Below are positions 26,136-34,366 of a stretch of DNA of 64,000 bases, in pieces. The notes under the pieces are model-generated. The model had not been told where the DNA came from, ran no database searches, and saw nothing but the letters and a program-made list of their open reading frames with translations. The DNA is from Streptomyces sp. NBC_01428 (GTDB taxonomy: Bacteria > Actinomycetota > Actinomycetes > Streptomycetales > Streptomycetaceae), in assembly GCF_036231965.1 (NCBI RefSeq), contig NZ_CP109499.1:4650001-4714000 (forward strand), read 5' to 3'. The position numbers and the translations under genes were made by a program. The first letter of the stretch is position 1. Each line of letters starts with the position of its first letter.

Positions 26136-26144
26136 TGTGGACAA
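26136..26144 (-). promoter_or_regulatory. perfect DnaA box near the crgA cluster
   Basis: TGTGGACAA, i.e. TTGTCCACA on the minus strand, 137 bp right of the nested palindrome and in the same intergenic region. Confidence 0.55.
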
Positions 26145-26152
26145 CATCACTC

Positions 26153-26183
26153 CTCACCTGAGCCGAGGGCGTCCTCAGGTGAG
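26153..26183 (-). terminator. hairpin at the end of the rhomboid gene
   Basis: CTCACCTGAG and CTCAGGTGAG, a 10-bp stem with an 11-base loop, overlapping the last codons of the rhomboid gene. Confidence 0.5.
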
Positions 26184-27086
26184 CTGAGCGGTCCTGAGCA
26201 GGGTCGTCCCCACGACGACCACCAGGAAGAGCGCGCACACCCCGTACTGGACGAGGTTCCTCCGCTCGCGCGGCGCGTGCACCATCGCGTATCCGACCAC
26301 CACGCCGGCGACCAGACCACCGATGTGCGCCTGCCAGGCGATACCGCTCCAGCCGAAGGTGAAGATCAGGTTGATCACCAGGAGGGCGATCACCGGTCGC
26401 ATGTCGTAGTTGAGCCGGCGCATCAGAACCGCCGTGGCCCCGAACAGGCCGAAGATCGCGCCCGAGGCGCCGAGCGACGGCTGGTTGGGCGCGGCGAGCA
26501 GATAGCAGAGGGCACTGCCCGCCAGACCCGAGATGAAGTAGAGGGCGAGATAGCGGGCGCGGCCCAGGGCCGCCTCCAGAGGCCCGCCGAGCCACCACAG
26601 GCTGAGCATGTTGAAGACGATGTGCATGAAGTTGCTGGGCTCGTGCAGGAACATCGAGGTCAGCATCCGGTACCACTGGCCCTCGGCCACGCCCTGGATC
26701 TCACCGTTGAGGAACGCGCGCCCGAAGAGGGTGAAGCGTTCGGTGAAGGCATCCCCCACCGCGAGCTGCACGGCGAACAACGCCACGTTGAGCCCGATCA
26801 GCACCTTGGTCACGAGCCGTGGATCCCGGGCGACCGTGCCGCCCGCGATGGTCCGGGGCTGTGTGGCCGTGGGCGCGTGGCCCGTGCCCGAGCCGCCGCG
26901 GATGCAATCGGGGCACTGGAATCCGACAGAGGCGCTCACCATGCACTCGGGGCAGATCGGGCGCTCGCAGCGGGTGCAGCGCACACCTGTCTCGCGTTCC
27001 GGGTGCCGATAGCAGGTCGGCAGGTCGTGGGCTTCCTGCGATCCCTGGTCCCGCGGCCCCTGCGGGCTGCCGGGCGGCTGGTCCAT
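26175..27086 (-). CDS. rhomboid-family intramembrane serine protease with N-terminal zinc finger
   Basis: 303 residues from ATG at 27086 (GGAGGGG upstream). A B-box-like zinc module at about 25-61 holds C25, H28, C37, C40, C45, C48, C58 and C61. Six or more membrane helices follow. The catalytic serine is Ser208 in GASG and the histidine is His254 in AHIGG; the family motifs HIVFNMLSLWWLG and the Arg-rich loop are present. It cleaves membrane proteins within the bilayer; the substrates are unknown. The longer open frame upstream lacks a ribosome site. Confidence 0.93.
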   Translation of the reverse strand: MDQPPGSPQGPRDQGSQEAHDLPTCYRHPERETGVRCTRCERPICPECMVSASVGFQCPDCIRGGSGTGHAPTATQPRTIAGGTVARDPRLVTKVLIGLNVALFAVQLAVGDAFTERFTLFGRAFLNGEIQGVAEGQWYRMLTSMFLHEPSNFMHIVFNMLSLWWLGGPLEAALGRARYLALYFISGLAGSALCYLLAAPNQPSLGASGAIFGLFGATAVLMRRLNYDMRPVIALLVINLIFTFGWSGIAWQAHIGGLVAGVVVGYAMVHAPRERRNLVQYGVCALFLVVVVGTTLLRTAQLT

Positions 27087-27264
27087 GGGGTCCCCTCCAT
27101 CTCCGTACGGCGGCTCGCACAGGCTCACCACGGGTTCGTGCGCACAACGCGCCGCCCCGTCCATCCTTACGGATGAACGGGGCGTTTGGTTCCCCGCCTG
27201 CGCGGTCGAAGCCGGGGCTGCCCTGCCCCGAGTCCTCGCGCCTGACGGCTCGGGTTCGGCCGGC

Positions 27265-27798
27265 TCAGCCTTCGCGCGTCTCGACGACGACCGACTCGAT
27301 GACGACGTCGTTGACCGGGCGATCGGTGCGCGGGTTGGTCTGGGCGGCTGCGATGGTGTCCACGACCTTCTGGCTGGCCGTGTCCGTGATCTCGCCGAAG
27401 ATCGTGTGCTTGCGCGTCAGCCAGGCCGTCGGGGAGACGGTGATGAAGAACTGCGAGCCGTTGGTGCCCGGGCCGGCGTTGGCCATGGCGAGCAGGTAGG
27501 GCTTGTTGAAGGACAGGTCCGGGTGGAACTCGTCCTCGAACTGGTAGCCGGGGCCACCGGTGCCGTTGCCGAGGGGGTCGCCGCCCTGGATCATGAAGCC
27601 GCTGATCACCCGGTGGAAGACCGTGCCGTCGTACAGCTTGTCGGTCGACTTCGCACCCGTCTCCGGGTTGACCCACTCACGCTCACCCTTGGCGAGCGCG
27701 ACGAAGTTCCGGACCGTCTTGGGCGCGTGGTTCGGCAGGAGCCGGATCTCGATGTCGCCTTGGTTGGTCTTCAGGGTGGCGTAAAGCTGCTCGGCCAC
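27265..27798 (-). CDS. ppiA: peptidyl-prolyl cis-trans isomerase, cyclophilin type (cytoplasmic)
   Basis: 177 residues without a signal peptide. Cyclophilin motifs are YDGTVFHRVISGFMIQGGDP (the Arg and Phe-Met-Gln active-site residues), MANAGPGTNGSQFFIT and KHTIFGEI. It accelerates isomerisation of X-Pro bonds and would bind cyclosporin A. GTG at 27798 has GGAAGG at suitable spacing and gives the family start AEQLYATLKTNQGDIEI. It is a single-gene unit convergent with nothing; the rhomboid gene lies downstream on the same strand after 178 bp. Confidence 0.95.
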   Translation of the reverse strand: MAEQLYATLKTNQGDIEIRLLPNHAPKTVRNFVALAKGEREWVNPETGAKSTDKLYDGTVFHRVISGFMIQGGDPLGNGTGGPGYQFEDEFHPDLSFNKPYLLAMANAGPGTNGSQFFITVSPTAWLTRKHTIFGEITDTASQKVVDTIAAAQTNPRTDRPVNDVVIESVVVETREG

Positions 27799-28192
27799 GA
27801 TCTGCCTTCCGTTGCCTTCTTTTGACTGACCGATCCTCGCACGGACAGGGACCCCGGACGCTCGTCCGCCACCGTCGGGCGGGCATCCGCGCAACGGGCT
27901 TGCAGAAAACAGGCCGAGTACCTCCGGGACGGGGGCGAGGGGCGGCGATCCGTGGCATTGTCGACGACAAGCTCCCGTTGCCCGTATTTTTCCGCTATCT
28001 CATGTGATCGACACCTGACCGACCGAGGCGGGTCCGTCGCCCTGGGACTCAACCACCCGTGACCCGGATGCCCGTCCTCACATGCCCCGGCCCTGTCAGG
28101 CGGGCATGATCCCCGTAGGGGTGGAAAGGTGAACTGTGTGTCTTTGGGGGTACCCGAACCCCCGACGTACGCCACCGAGGAGGAGGAAACCC
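27799..28192. other. divergent intergenic region between ppiA and DUF5324 gene
   Basis: About 390 bp that must hold both promoters. I see a small inverted repeat, GGGGGT/ACCCCC, around 28146-28163 before the DUF5324 gene and no supported ORF. Confidence 0.5.
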
Positions 28193-28894
28193 GTGACCCG
28201 CATCGACAGCGTGCGCGCCGCGACCGGCTCGGCGAAGGACAGCGTGCTGCACGCCGCGGAAGTGGTGGCGCCTTACGCCGACACCGCCAAGGACAGGGCT
28301 GCTTACTACGCGACCGAAGCACGCGTACGGCTGGCGCCGAAAGTGTCGCAGGCCGCCGAGCAGGCCCGCGTGCAGTACGACGCCCATCTCGCGCCGCGCT
28401 TTGAGCAGGCCCGCACGCACGTTCCGCCCAAGGTCGACCAGGCTGCCCAGGAGGCAGCTGTGCGCACCCGGAAGGCGGCCCGCCAGGCCGCCGTCTATTC
28501 CAAGCCGAAGATCGAGCAGGCGGTGGCAGCCGCCCAGCCCGTCGGCGAGGAGGCCGCGTCCCGCGGTGCGGCGGCCATCGCCGCGCTGCGCGGCCAGGTA
28601 TCGGCGAAGGAGATCCAGAAGCTGGTCCGCAAGCACGAACGGCGGGCCAGGAACGGCCGTCTCGTGAAGGGACTGGCCGTTCTGGGGATCCTGGCGGGCG
28701 GCGCTTTCGCCGCCTGGAAGTGGTGGGACAAGCAGGCCAACCCCGACTGGCTGGTCGAACCGCCGGCCGCGACCGAGGTTCCCGAGACCGGGCGCCTGAC
28801 GTCGGTCGACGGCAGCGGCCAGTCCGACCTGGACCCCGAGGTACAGATCAAGGAAGCACAGGAGGACGCGGCTGAGCGCGACGACCTGCGCTGA
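28193..28894 (+). CDS. DUF5324 family protein, amphipathic helical with C-terminal membrane helix
   Basis: 233 residues from GTG at 28193, which has GAGGAGGAAA at ideal spacing; the 19-codon extension upstream is rejected. Residues 1-150 are a run of Ala/Glu/Arg/Lys-rich helices with loosely repeating units around Pro (APKVSQAAEQAR, APRFEQARTH, PPKVDQAAQEA, KPKIEQAVAAAQP), rather like apolipoprotein-type repeats. A membrane helix follows at about 160-178 (LVKGLAVLGILAGGAFAAW) and an acidic tail. The function is unknown. It stands alone before a strong terminator. Confidence 0.85.
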   Translation: MTRIDSVRAATGSAKDSVLHAAEVVAPYADTAKDRAAYYATEARVRLAPKVSQAAEQARVQYDAHLAPRFEQARTHVPPKVDQAAQEAAVRTRKAARQAAVYSKPKIEQAVAAAQPVGEEAASRGAAAIAALRGQVSAKEIQKLVRKHERRARNGRLVKGLAVLGILAGGAFAAWKWWDKQANPDWLVEPPAATEVPETGRLTSVDGSGQSDLDPEVQIKEAQEDAAERDDLR

Positions 28895-28910
28895 GCCCGA
28901 CCGACTCACA

Positions 28911-28960
28911 ACATCGCCGCGGGGCAGGAGACTTGAGGGTCTCCTGCCCCGCGGCGATGT
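28911..28960. terminator. strong terminator after DUF5324 gene
   Basis: A perfect 22-bp inverted repeat (outer bases ACATCGCCGCGGGGC) with a 6-base loop, 17 bases after the stop. The end of its right arm overlaps the first bases of a parS-like site. Confidence 0.9.
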
Positions 28961-28972
28961 TTCACGTGGAAC
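28959..28972. promoter_or_regulatory. one-mismatch parS-like site
   Basis: GTTTCACGTGGAAC differs from parS at one base. It lies between the DUF5324 gene and tRNA-Ala, about 17 kb from oriC. The rest of this gap, 28973-29378, shows no supported gene. Confidence 0.5.
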
Positions 28973-29378
28973 ACCCGCCGGGTCTCGCGCGGCTCCGTTT
29001 ACCCACCCCGACCACGATGACGTTTGCAACGGTCTTCGTGTGCAGCATCCGTGGAGATGTTGTTGACGGGCTGCACCTGCACGGCTACGCGACCTGCTGC
29101 ACGCCAGCTCACACAGGGGCTCGAACTCCGCCCACCCGACCGAGGGGGCGCCTCCGAGGCCCGTACGGTCACGGCGAGCACCTCTCCCTCCGGCCATGTT
29201 TGCGCAAAGAAATGCAACGACTGCAAAGAGAATGCGCGTGACGCAGTTCACCGGCGGCCTGCCCCACAGCCTGGGACCTCACCCGGAAGGCGCTTCACGA
29301 CGCCCCGCGGGTCGGTGAAAGCCGGACATGCAAAAGACCGGCCAGCCGCCGCTGAGGGCGTCTGGCCGGTCCGGGTTG

Positions 29379-29451
29379 TGGAGCCTAGGGGAGTCGAACC
29401 CCTGACATCTGCCATGCAAAGACAGCGCTCTACCAACTGAGCTAAGGCCCC
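29379..29451 (-). tRNA. tRNA-Ala (anticodon TGC)
   Basis: 73 bases on the minus strand. Acceptor stem GGGGCCT/AGGCTCC has one G-U pair, the D-arm is TAGCTCAGTTGGTAGAGC, the anticodon loop CTTTGCATG carries TGC, and the T-arm is AGGGGTTCGACTCCCCT. The discriminator base is A. CCA is not encoded. Confidence 0.96.
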
Positions 29452-29633
29452 GAAAAAGGAGCGTCCGGCCACAGGAACCACCTGCCGACGGGCGCCGCAG
29501 ACCAGAGTACCGGGTCACCCCCGGTATCTCGCAAAAAGATAGGGGGTCCCCGTGGACGACCACTCTCCGTAAGATGCTCGACGTGGTTCGCGACAGCGAA
29601 CCGCGGTACTTGGGGAAGCGATGGGGAGACGCA

Positions 29634-30182
29634 ATGGACGCCGCACAGCAGGAAGCAACCGCGAGAGCCCGGGAGCTGCAGCGGAACTGGTACGGGGAGC
29701 CGCTGGGGGCGCTCTTCCGTAGGCTCATAGAGGACCTGGGCCTGAACCAGGCCCGCCTCGCCGGGGTACTGGGCCTCTCCGCTCCGATGCTGTCGCAGCT
29801 GATGAGCGGCCAGCGGGCCAAGATCGGCAATCCCGCGGTGGTCCAGCGCGTTCAGCTCCTGCAGGATCTGGCGGGCCAGGTCGCCGACGGCAGCGTCAGC
29901 GCCGCCGAGGCGACCGAGCGGATGGACGAGATCAAGAAGTCCCAGGGGGGATCGGTGCTCAGCAACACCACGCAGTCCACGACCAGTTCGGGCGCCCCGA
30001 CGGTCAAGCGTGTGGTCCGTGAGATCCAGTCCCTGCTGCGGTCGGTCGCCGCCGCGGGAGACATCATCGACGCGGCGGACACACTCGCCCCGACCCATCC
30101 GGAACTGGCAGAGTTCCTCCGGGTCTACGGCGCCGGCCGCACCTCGGACGCCGTCGCGCACTACCAGTCCCACCAGAACTGA
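29634..30182 (+). CDS. helix-turn-helix (XRE-like) DNA-binding protein
   Basis: 182 residues from ATG at 29634, with GGGGAG six bases upstream. The HTH is at about 26-62 (LGALFRRLIEDLGLNQARLAGVLGLSAPMLSQLMSGQRAKIGNP), a canonical Cro/CI-type helix pair. The rest is helical, with a Ser/Thr/Gly-rich linker (about 110-128) and a C-terminal domain VKRVVREIQSLLRSVAAAGDIIDAADTLAP. The targets are unknown. It lies 131 bp ahead of a Ser/Thr kinase gene on the same strand, so the two may be co-transcribed. Confidence 0.88.
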   Translation: MDAAQQEATARARELQRNWYGEPLGALFRRLIEDLGLNQARLAGVLGLSAPMLSQLMSGQRAKIGNPAVVQRVQLLQDLAGQVADGSVSAAEATERMDEIKKSQGGSVLSNTTQSTTSSGAPTVKRVVREIQSLLRSVAAAGDIIDAADTLAPTHPELAEFLRVYGAGRTSDAVAHYQSHQN

Positions 30183-30312
30183 GCAGGCCGCCCGGCCGCC
30201 GAACTTCCGGCCACCGAAGGCCCGCAGGACCTTCCAGCCGCCGCACGTCAGGCAGCCGGGCACCTCGGAAGAGGTCTCCGGAGCGACCGCCGAAGGGGAG
30301 CGACGCACGACC

Positions 30313-32118
30313 ATGGGTGAGGTCTTCGCAGGCCGGTACGAACTGGTCGCCCCGATCGGACGCGGGGGAGTCGGCGCCGTCTGGCGCGCCTGGGACCACC
30401 GGCGACGCCGCTATGTCGCCGCCAAGGTGCTCCAACAGAGCGACGCGCACGCTCTGTTGCGCTTCGTACGGGAGCAGGCGCTGCGGATCGATCATCCGCA
30501 CGTGCTGGCTCCCGCGAGCTGGGCGGCCGACGACGACAAGGTCCTGTTCACCATGGACCTGGTCGCCGGAGGCTCCTTGGTGCACCTGGTCAACGACTAC
30601 GGGCCGCTGCCTCCGGTCTTCGTCCGCACGCTGGTCGACCAACTCCTCGCGGGCCTCGCGGCCGTGCACGCGGAGGGGGTCGTGCACCGGGACATCAAGC
30701 CCGCCAACGTGCTCCTCGAAGCCACCGGCACCGGCCGGCCGCGGTTGCGGTTGTCCGACTTCGGCATCGCGATGCGACTCGGTGAGCCCCGGCTCACCGA
30801 GACCAACTACGTGGTGGGGACGCCCGGTTACTTCGCCCCCGAGCAGATGTTGGGATCCGAGCCCGACTTCCCCGCGGACCTGTTCGCCGTGGGCCTGGTC
30901 GCCCTCTACCTCCTGGAAGGCGCCAAGCCGGACGCCAAGGCGCTGATCGAGTACTTCGCCGAGCACGGCACACCCCCCGCGCCCCGGGGCATACCCGAGC
31001 CTTTGTGGCAGGTGGTGGCGACCCTCCTCCAGCCGGATCCACAGGCCCGCTTCCGTACCGCCACCGGGGCGCGCAAGGCACTCGCCGCAGCCGCCGAGCT
31101 GCTCCCGGAACCCGGCCCGGACGACGAACTCATCGAGGTGTTCGACCAACTCGGTCCGCTGCCGATGGGATTCGGACCGGAGGGACCCTTCGGAAACGGT
31201 CCGGCGTCGGCACCGCCGGGCGGGAATCCGGCGGCCCTGTTCTCCCCCGGGCACCCGGACAGCACGGCGGCGCATCTCGGCCCCGGCTCGGACAACAGTC
31301 CCGGCGGCAACGCGGACAGAGCTTCGGACAGAGCCCCTTCTCAGCCGGATGCCGGTACGGGCTCACTGCCGGGTGGCGACAGCGGCCTCCTGTCGGGTGC
31401 CCACACGGACGCCGACCCCGGCACCGACCTCGGCACCGCTCCCTCGTCCCATGCGGACCCGGTCCCCCCAGCCGGAGTCGCCACGGACGGGACCGCCGAC
31501 GACGTGACCGACAAGGACGCGGCAAGCCTCCCGGAGTCCGGCGTCGACAGTCCGGGGCGATCGGATCACGCGCCCTCCCCACACTCCTCGATGTCCGACA
31601 CCGGCAGCTTCCACTTGCCGCCGCCGAGGCCCACCGCCGTAGCCGACTCGGCGCGACGACAACAGGCAACCCCACAGGCTCTGCCCCGGCCGCAGGCCGA
31701 ACCCCCTTACACATCCCCTCAGTCCCCAGCCCGTGAGGCCGGAAGCGCGACAGAGCCGCCCACTCCCCCCGCCTCGGTCCCGCTGCCACCGCTGTCGCCG
31801 CCGCCGGCGGCCGTTCAGCCCGTTCCCCCGGGATCGGAGCCCACCCCGACTCCGACTCCGCATGCGCCGTTCCCCCACCGCCCCGAGCCTCCAGCCGCCG
31901 CGATGCAGCAGCACGCGTACGCCCCTACTGCTTCTTACACCGCTCGATCCGCCCAGGTTCCGCTTCCGCAGGCCTCACTTCCGGCAGCGGCGGCTCACGG
32001 ACACCGGGGAAGGCGGGCACGACCGCGTCCGGGACCGCCGGCGAAGATCGCCGTCCCGATGCTGGTCCTGGCACTGGCCTGCTTCGCGGTGGGGTTCTGG
32101 GCACTCAGTCAGATCTGA
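30313..32118 (+). CDS. Ser/Thr protein kinase with Pro-rich linker and C-terminal membrane tail
   Basis: 601 residues. The kinase domain (about 5-265) is intact: GRGGVGAVW, Lys in YVAAKVL, VHRDIKPANVLL, LSDFGIA and GTPGYFAPEQM. Residues 275-575 are low-complexity (Pro, Ser, Gly, Ala, Thr). A single membrane helix at the extreme C-terminus (IAVPMLVLALACFAVGFWAL) leaves almost nothing outside, so it is tail-anchored and has no sensor domain of its own. The ATG at 30313 begins MGEVFAGRYELVAPIG; the longer frame upstream belongs to the other frame of the HTH gene. Confidence 0.92.
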   Translation: MGEVFAGRYELVAPIGRGGVGAVWRAWDHRRRRYVAAKVLQQSDAHALLRFVREQALRIDHPHVLAPASWAADDDKVLFTMDLVAGGSLVHLVNDYGPLPPVFVRTLVDQLLAGLAAVHAEGVVHRDIKPANVLLEATGTGRPRLRLSDFGIAMRLGEPRLTETNYVVGTPGYFAPEQMLGSEPDFPADLFAVGLVALYLLEGAKPDAKALIEYFAEHGTPPAPRGIPEPLWQVVATLLQPDPQARFRTATGARKALAAAAELLPEPGPDDELIEVFDQLGPLPMGFGPEGPFGNGPASAPPGGNPAALFSPGHPDSTAAHLGPGSDNSPGGNADRASDRAPSQPDAGTGSLPGGDSGLLSGAHTDADPGTDLGTAPSSHADPVPPAGVATDGTADDVTDKDAASLPESGVDSPGRSDHAPSPHSSMSDTGSFHLPPPRPTAVADSARRQQATPQALPRPQAEPPYTSPQSPAREAGSATEPPTPPASVPLPPLSPPPAAVQPVPPGSEPTPTPTPHAPFPHRPEPPAAAMQQHAYAPTASYTARSAQVPLPQASLPAAAAHGHRGRRARPRPGPPAKIAVPMLVLALACFAVGFWALSQI

Positions 32119-32159
32119 GACCGGACCCGGTTCGGACAGCCCGGGCACGAACGTCGGCT

Positions 32160-32212
32160 GCTCTCCCCGCGGAGCGCGTCAGCCAGCAGCTCTCCCCGCA
32201 GGGAGCGCGTCA
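32160..32212. repeat. imperfect direct repeat at the 3' end of the secreted-protein gene
   Basis: GCTCTCCCCGCGGAGCGCGTCA (22 bp, 32160-32181) recurs at 32189-32212 with a 2-base insertion. The second copy includes the stop codon of the minus-strand gene, so the first looks like a duplicated gene end. Confidence 0.6.
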
Positions 32213-33685
32213 CCGGCTCCGTGGTGTGCCGCGGTCCCACGGCGCGGGCTCAGGTGCGGGCAGAGGAGCCGGAACGGTCTCCGCCTCCGCCGATACCGGC
32301 CAGGGAGCCCGTATCGGCCGCCTCCGTCGTGCGGCCACGGTCCACGCTCCGAGCGTCAGCACCAGCAGGCTCCCGAGACCGATACCGCCCACCGCCAGCA
32401 GTTTCATGGTCGTGACGCGGCCTGCGCCGTTCCCCGTGCCCGTCGAACCACCCGCTGTGCCGTCGGCGCCCGCCGCCACGTCGAACACGTCATGCGGCAG
32501 GGGCCGCCCCGCGTAGGCAGGCCCTGACCGCGCCGCTCCGGCCACACGGACCCGCAGGGTCAGCCCGAGCGGGCCGTCGCCGAACCGGTCGGCGACCTGT
32601 TCGGCGAGATGGACCACGAGGTAGTAGGAACCGGCGAACCGCATACCGCTCACGCGGTCGCTGAGCGCGTAGCGGTTCTCGTAGGCGACCGGAGGAACGG
32701 CGGCGAGCGCGGCGGACCGCTGCCTTCCGTCGTATCCGGAGCCGACGTCGTCGACGAAGCCGCGGACCGGGTTGTAGAGGGACAGGGCGAGGGCGGTGCC
32801 GACGTAACCGTCGCCACCGCTCGAACTGCCCAGGTCGGCGGTGGCGGAGAACTGCTGCCCCCAGCCGACCGGAACCTTGTAGAAGCGGGTCTGTCCGGGG
32901 TTGATGCCGTCCCGCCAGACGCCCTGTCCGAGGGTGGTCGCGGTGCTGAAGCCGGCTCCGCCGTCGCGGTGCCGCGGAGTGCCCGCGAGGGCTTCGGGGG
33001 TCGCGGAGTCCCAGGTCTCCGGCGCGGTGGTGGAGCGCGCCTCCTTCAGACCCGGCTCCGACACGTAGCCGATCTCCAGGTCCCACACCCGCGAGGCCGA
33101 GCTCGTCGGATCCGCGGTACCTCCCGGCGTAGCTCCCGGGGAGGCCTTCGAAGGGCCCGCGCCGCTGCGCTCGACGACGACGTAGTACGTCCCGGCCGTC
33201 TGACAGGCGTACTGCTTGCCTCCCGTTTCCCGCGCCGCCCATGCTGCGATGGGGTGCGGGCTCTGGGTGGCGCCGAAGTGGGCACTGCCGGAGGAGGAAC
33301 AGTTGCGGCCGTTGCCGTCCTGCAGGGAGACCTTGAGACCGTCCGAGTAGGAGACGCTCGCTCCGGTCCGGGGGACGGCCGTGGCGGACACGTACGCGGT
33401 GGACGCGGCGTCGAGTTCGAGACGGTAGTAGAGCCTGCCGCCCCGTCCGGAGGGCCCTATGGAGCTCCGGTAGGTGTGGCCCGCCTCAAGTCGCGCGGAG
33501 TCGGTGGTTCCCTCGGCACCCCGGACAGCGGTGGCGTCCTCGGCGAAGGCGTACGGGCCCGGCGTCCCGTCCGCGGCCCAGCCGGCGGGGGTGAGCGCCC
33601 CGCACAGGGCGACCGCCGCCACGACCGTGAAAGCCCTGCCGTGCCACGTTCTCGCACGCCGTCTCTCCGTGCGCACCCCCATCAC
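32210..33685 (-). CDS. secreted or membrane-anchored protein of unknown function
   Basis: 491 residues from GTG at 33685 (GAGGGG six bases upstream; ATG 33682 is next). A signal peptide spans about 1-36 (AFTVVAAVALCGALTPAGWA with a likely cut after AWA/ADG region). Two beta-rich segments each resemble a carbohydrate-binding or pre-peptidase fold (LYYRLELDAASTAYVSATAV, TRFYKVPVGWGQQFSATADL). A C-terminal helix (about 438-460) is followed by an Arg-rich stretch, giving a type I membrane topology. I cannot assign a function. Two cysteines in the ectodomain may pair. Confidence 0.8.
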   Translation of the reverse strand: MMGVRTERRRARTWHGRAFTVVAAVALCGALTPAGWAADGTPGPYAFAEDATAVRGAEGTTDSARLEAGHTYRSSIGPSGRGGRLYYRLELDAASTAYVSATAVPRTGASVSYSDGLKVSLQDGNGRNCSSSGSAHFGATQSPHPIAAWAARETGGKQYACQTAGTYYVVVERSGAGPSKASPGATPGGTADPTSSASRVWDLEIGYVSEPGLKEARSTTAPETWDSATPEALAGTPRHRDGGAGFSTATTLGQGVWRDGINPGQTRFYKVPVGWGQQFSATADLGSSSGGDGYVGTALALSLYNPVRGFVDDVGSGYDGRQRSAALAAVPPVAYENRYALSDRVSGMRFAGSYYLVVHLAEQVADRFGDGPLGLTLRVRVAGAARSGPAYAGRPLPHDVFDVAAGADGTAGGSTGTGNGAGRVTTMKLLAVGGIGLGSLLVLTLGAWTVAARRRRPIRAPWPVSAEAETVPAPLPAPEPAPWDRGTPRSR

Positions 33686-33860
33686 GCGCCACCCCTCGTC
33701 GTAGCCCCCTGGCGTGGCCCCATCCTGCCCCCTCGGCCACGGCCGCACCCCGGCTATCCCGGGGAGCGGCCGAAAGGGAACGGCCGTACGACGGTCAGCC
33801 GTTGCCCCGGCGACCCGTCCGCTTCCTTTCGGCAACCGGAGAGGGCCCGGACAACACAAA

Positions 33861-33886
33861 ACCCCGACCACCAGGGCGGCCGGGGT
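33861..33886 (-). terminator. terminator downstream of DLW-39 gene
   Basis: ACCCCGACC/GGCCGGGGT stem with one mismatch, followed on the minus strand by TTTTG. Confidence 0.65.
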
Positions 33887-33910
33887 CTGCTCTGAGACTG
33901 TTGTCGGTAC

Positions 33911-34039
33911 TCACGAACCTGTAGGCACGGAGTCGGTCGCCTCCGTCCACAGATCCTGCTCGGCGCGATCCGCCTGGATCTGGCGGTACACGAGGAGCCC
34001 GCCGATGGCGGCCAGTGCGACCAGGAGAAGCTTCTTCAC
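33911..34039 (-). CDS. DLW-39 family small protein
   Basis: 42 residues (VKKLLLVALAAIGGLLVYRQIQ...), with one N-terminal membrane helix and the conserved AEQDLWTEATD end that gives the DLW-39 family its name. GTG at 34039 has GAGGTCG upstream. The longer frame to 34192 is non-coding in composition. It is a small actinobacterial protein of unknown function near gyrA/gyrB. Confidence 0.85.
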   Translation of the reverse strand: MKKLLLVALAAIGGLLVYRQIQADRAEQDLWTEATDSVPTGS

Positions 34040-34366
34040 CGCGCGACCTCGTCTTTCGTTGACGTAGGGGACTTCTGGCGCCCGACTATACACACCGACC
34101 GATACCGATCGGTGACCTGGTTCAGCCCTCAACTCCGGCCCTGAGAACGGCGGTAGGACCGGACCTCGCCGCCCCGATCTGAGGGTGATCACATGTCACA
34201 GAAAGTGACTTTAGGTGGCATCTGGGGACTTTCCCGGTCTCTTGCGGCCATCCGGGTGGTGTTCATCTGAACATCGACGCGCCACGGGCGTCGGTCCACC
34301 ACTTCGCGGTCCGCATACACATCATGAGGAAAGTACGCAAATCGCCTGACCCGAAAGTGAGGGGCC

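Noticed and set aside
28911..28960. Riboswitch or attenuator from the 22-bp hairpin
   Set aside because: It lies 17 bases after a stop codon with no gene closely downstream on the plus strand, so a terminator explains it.
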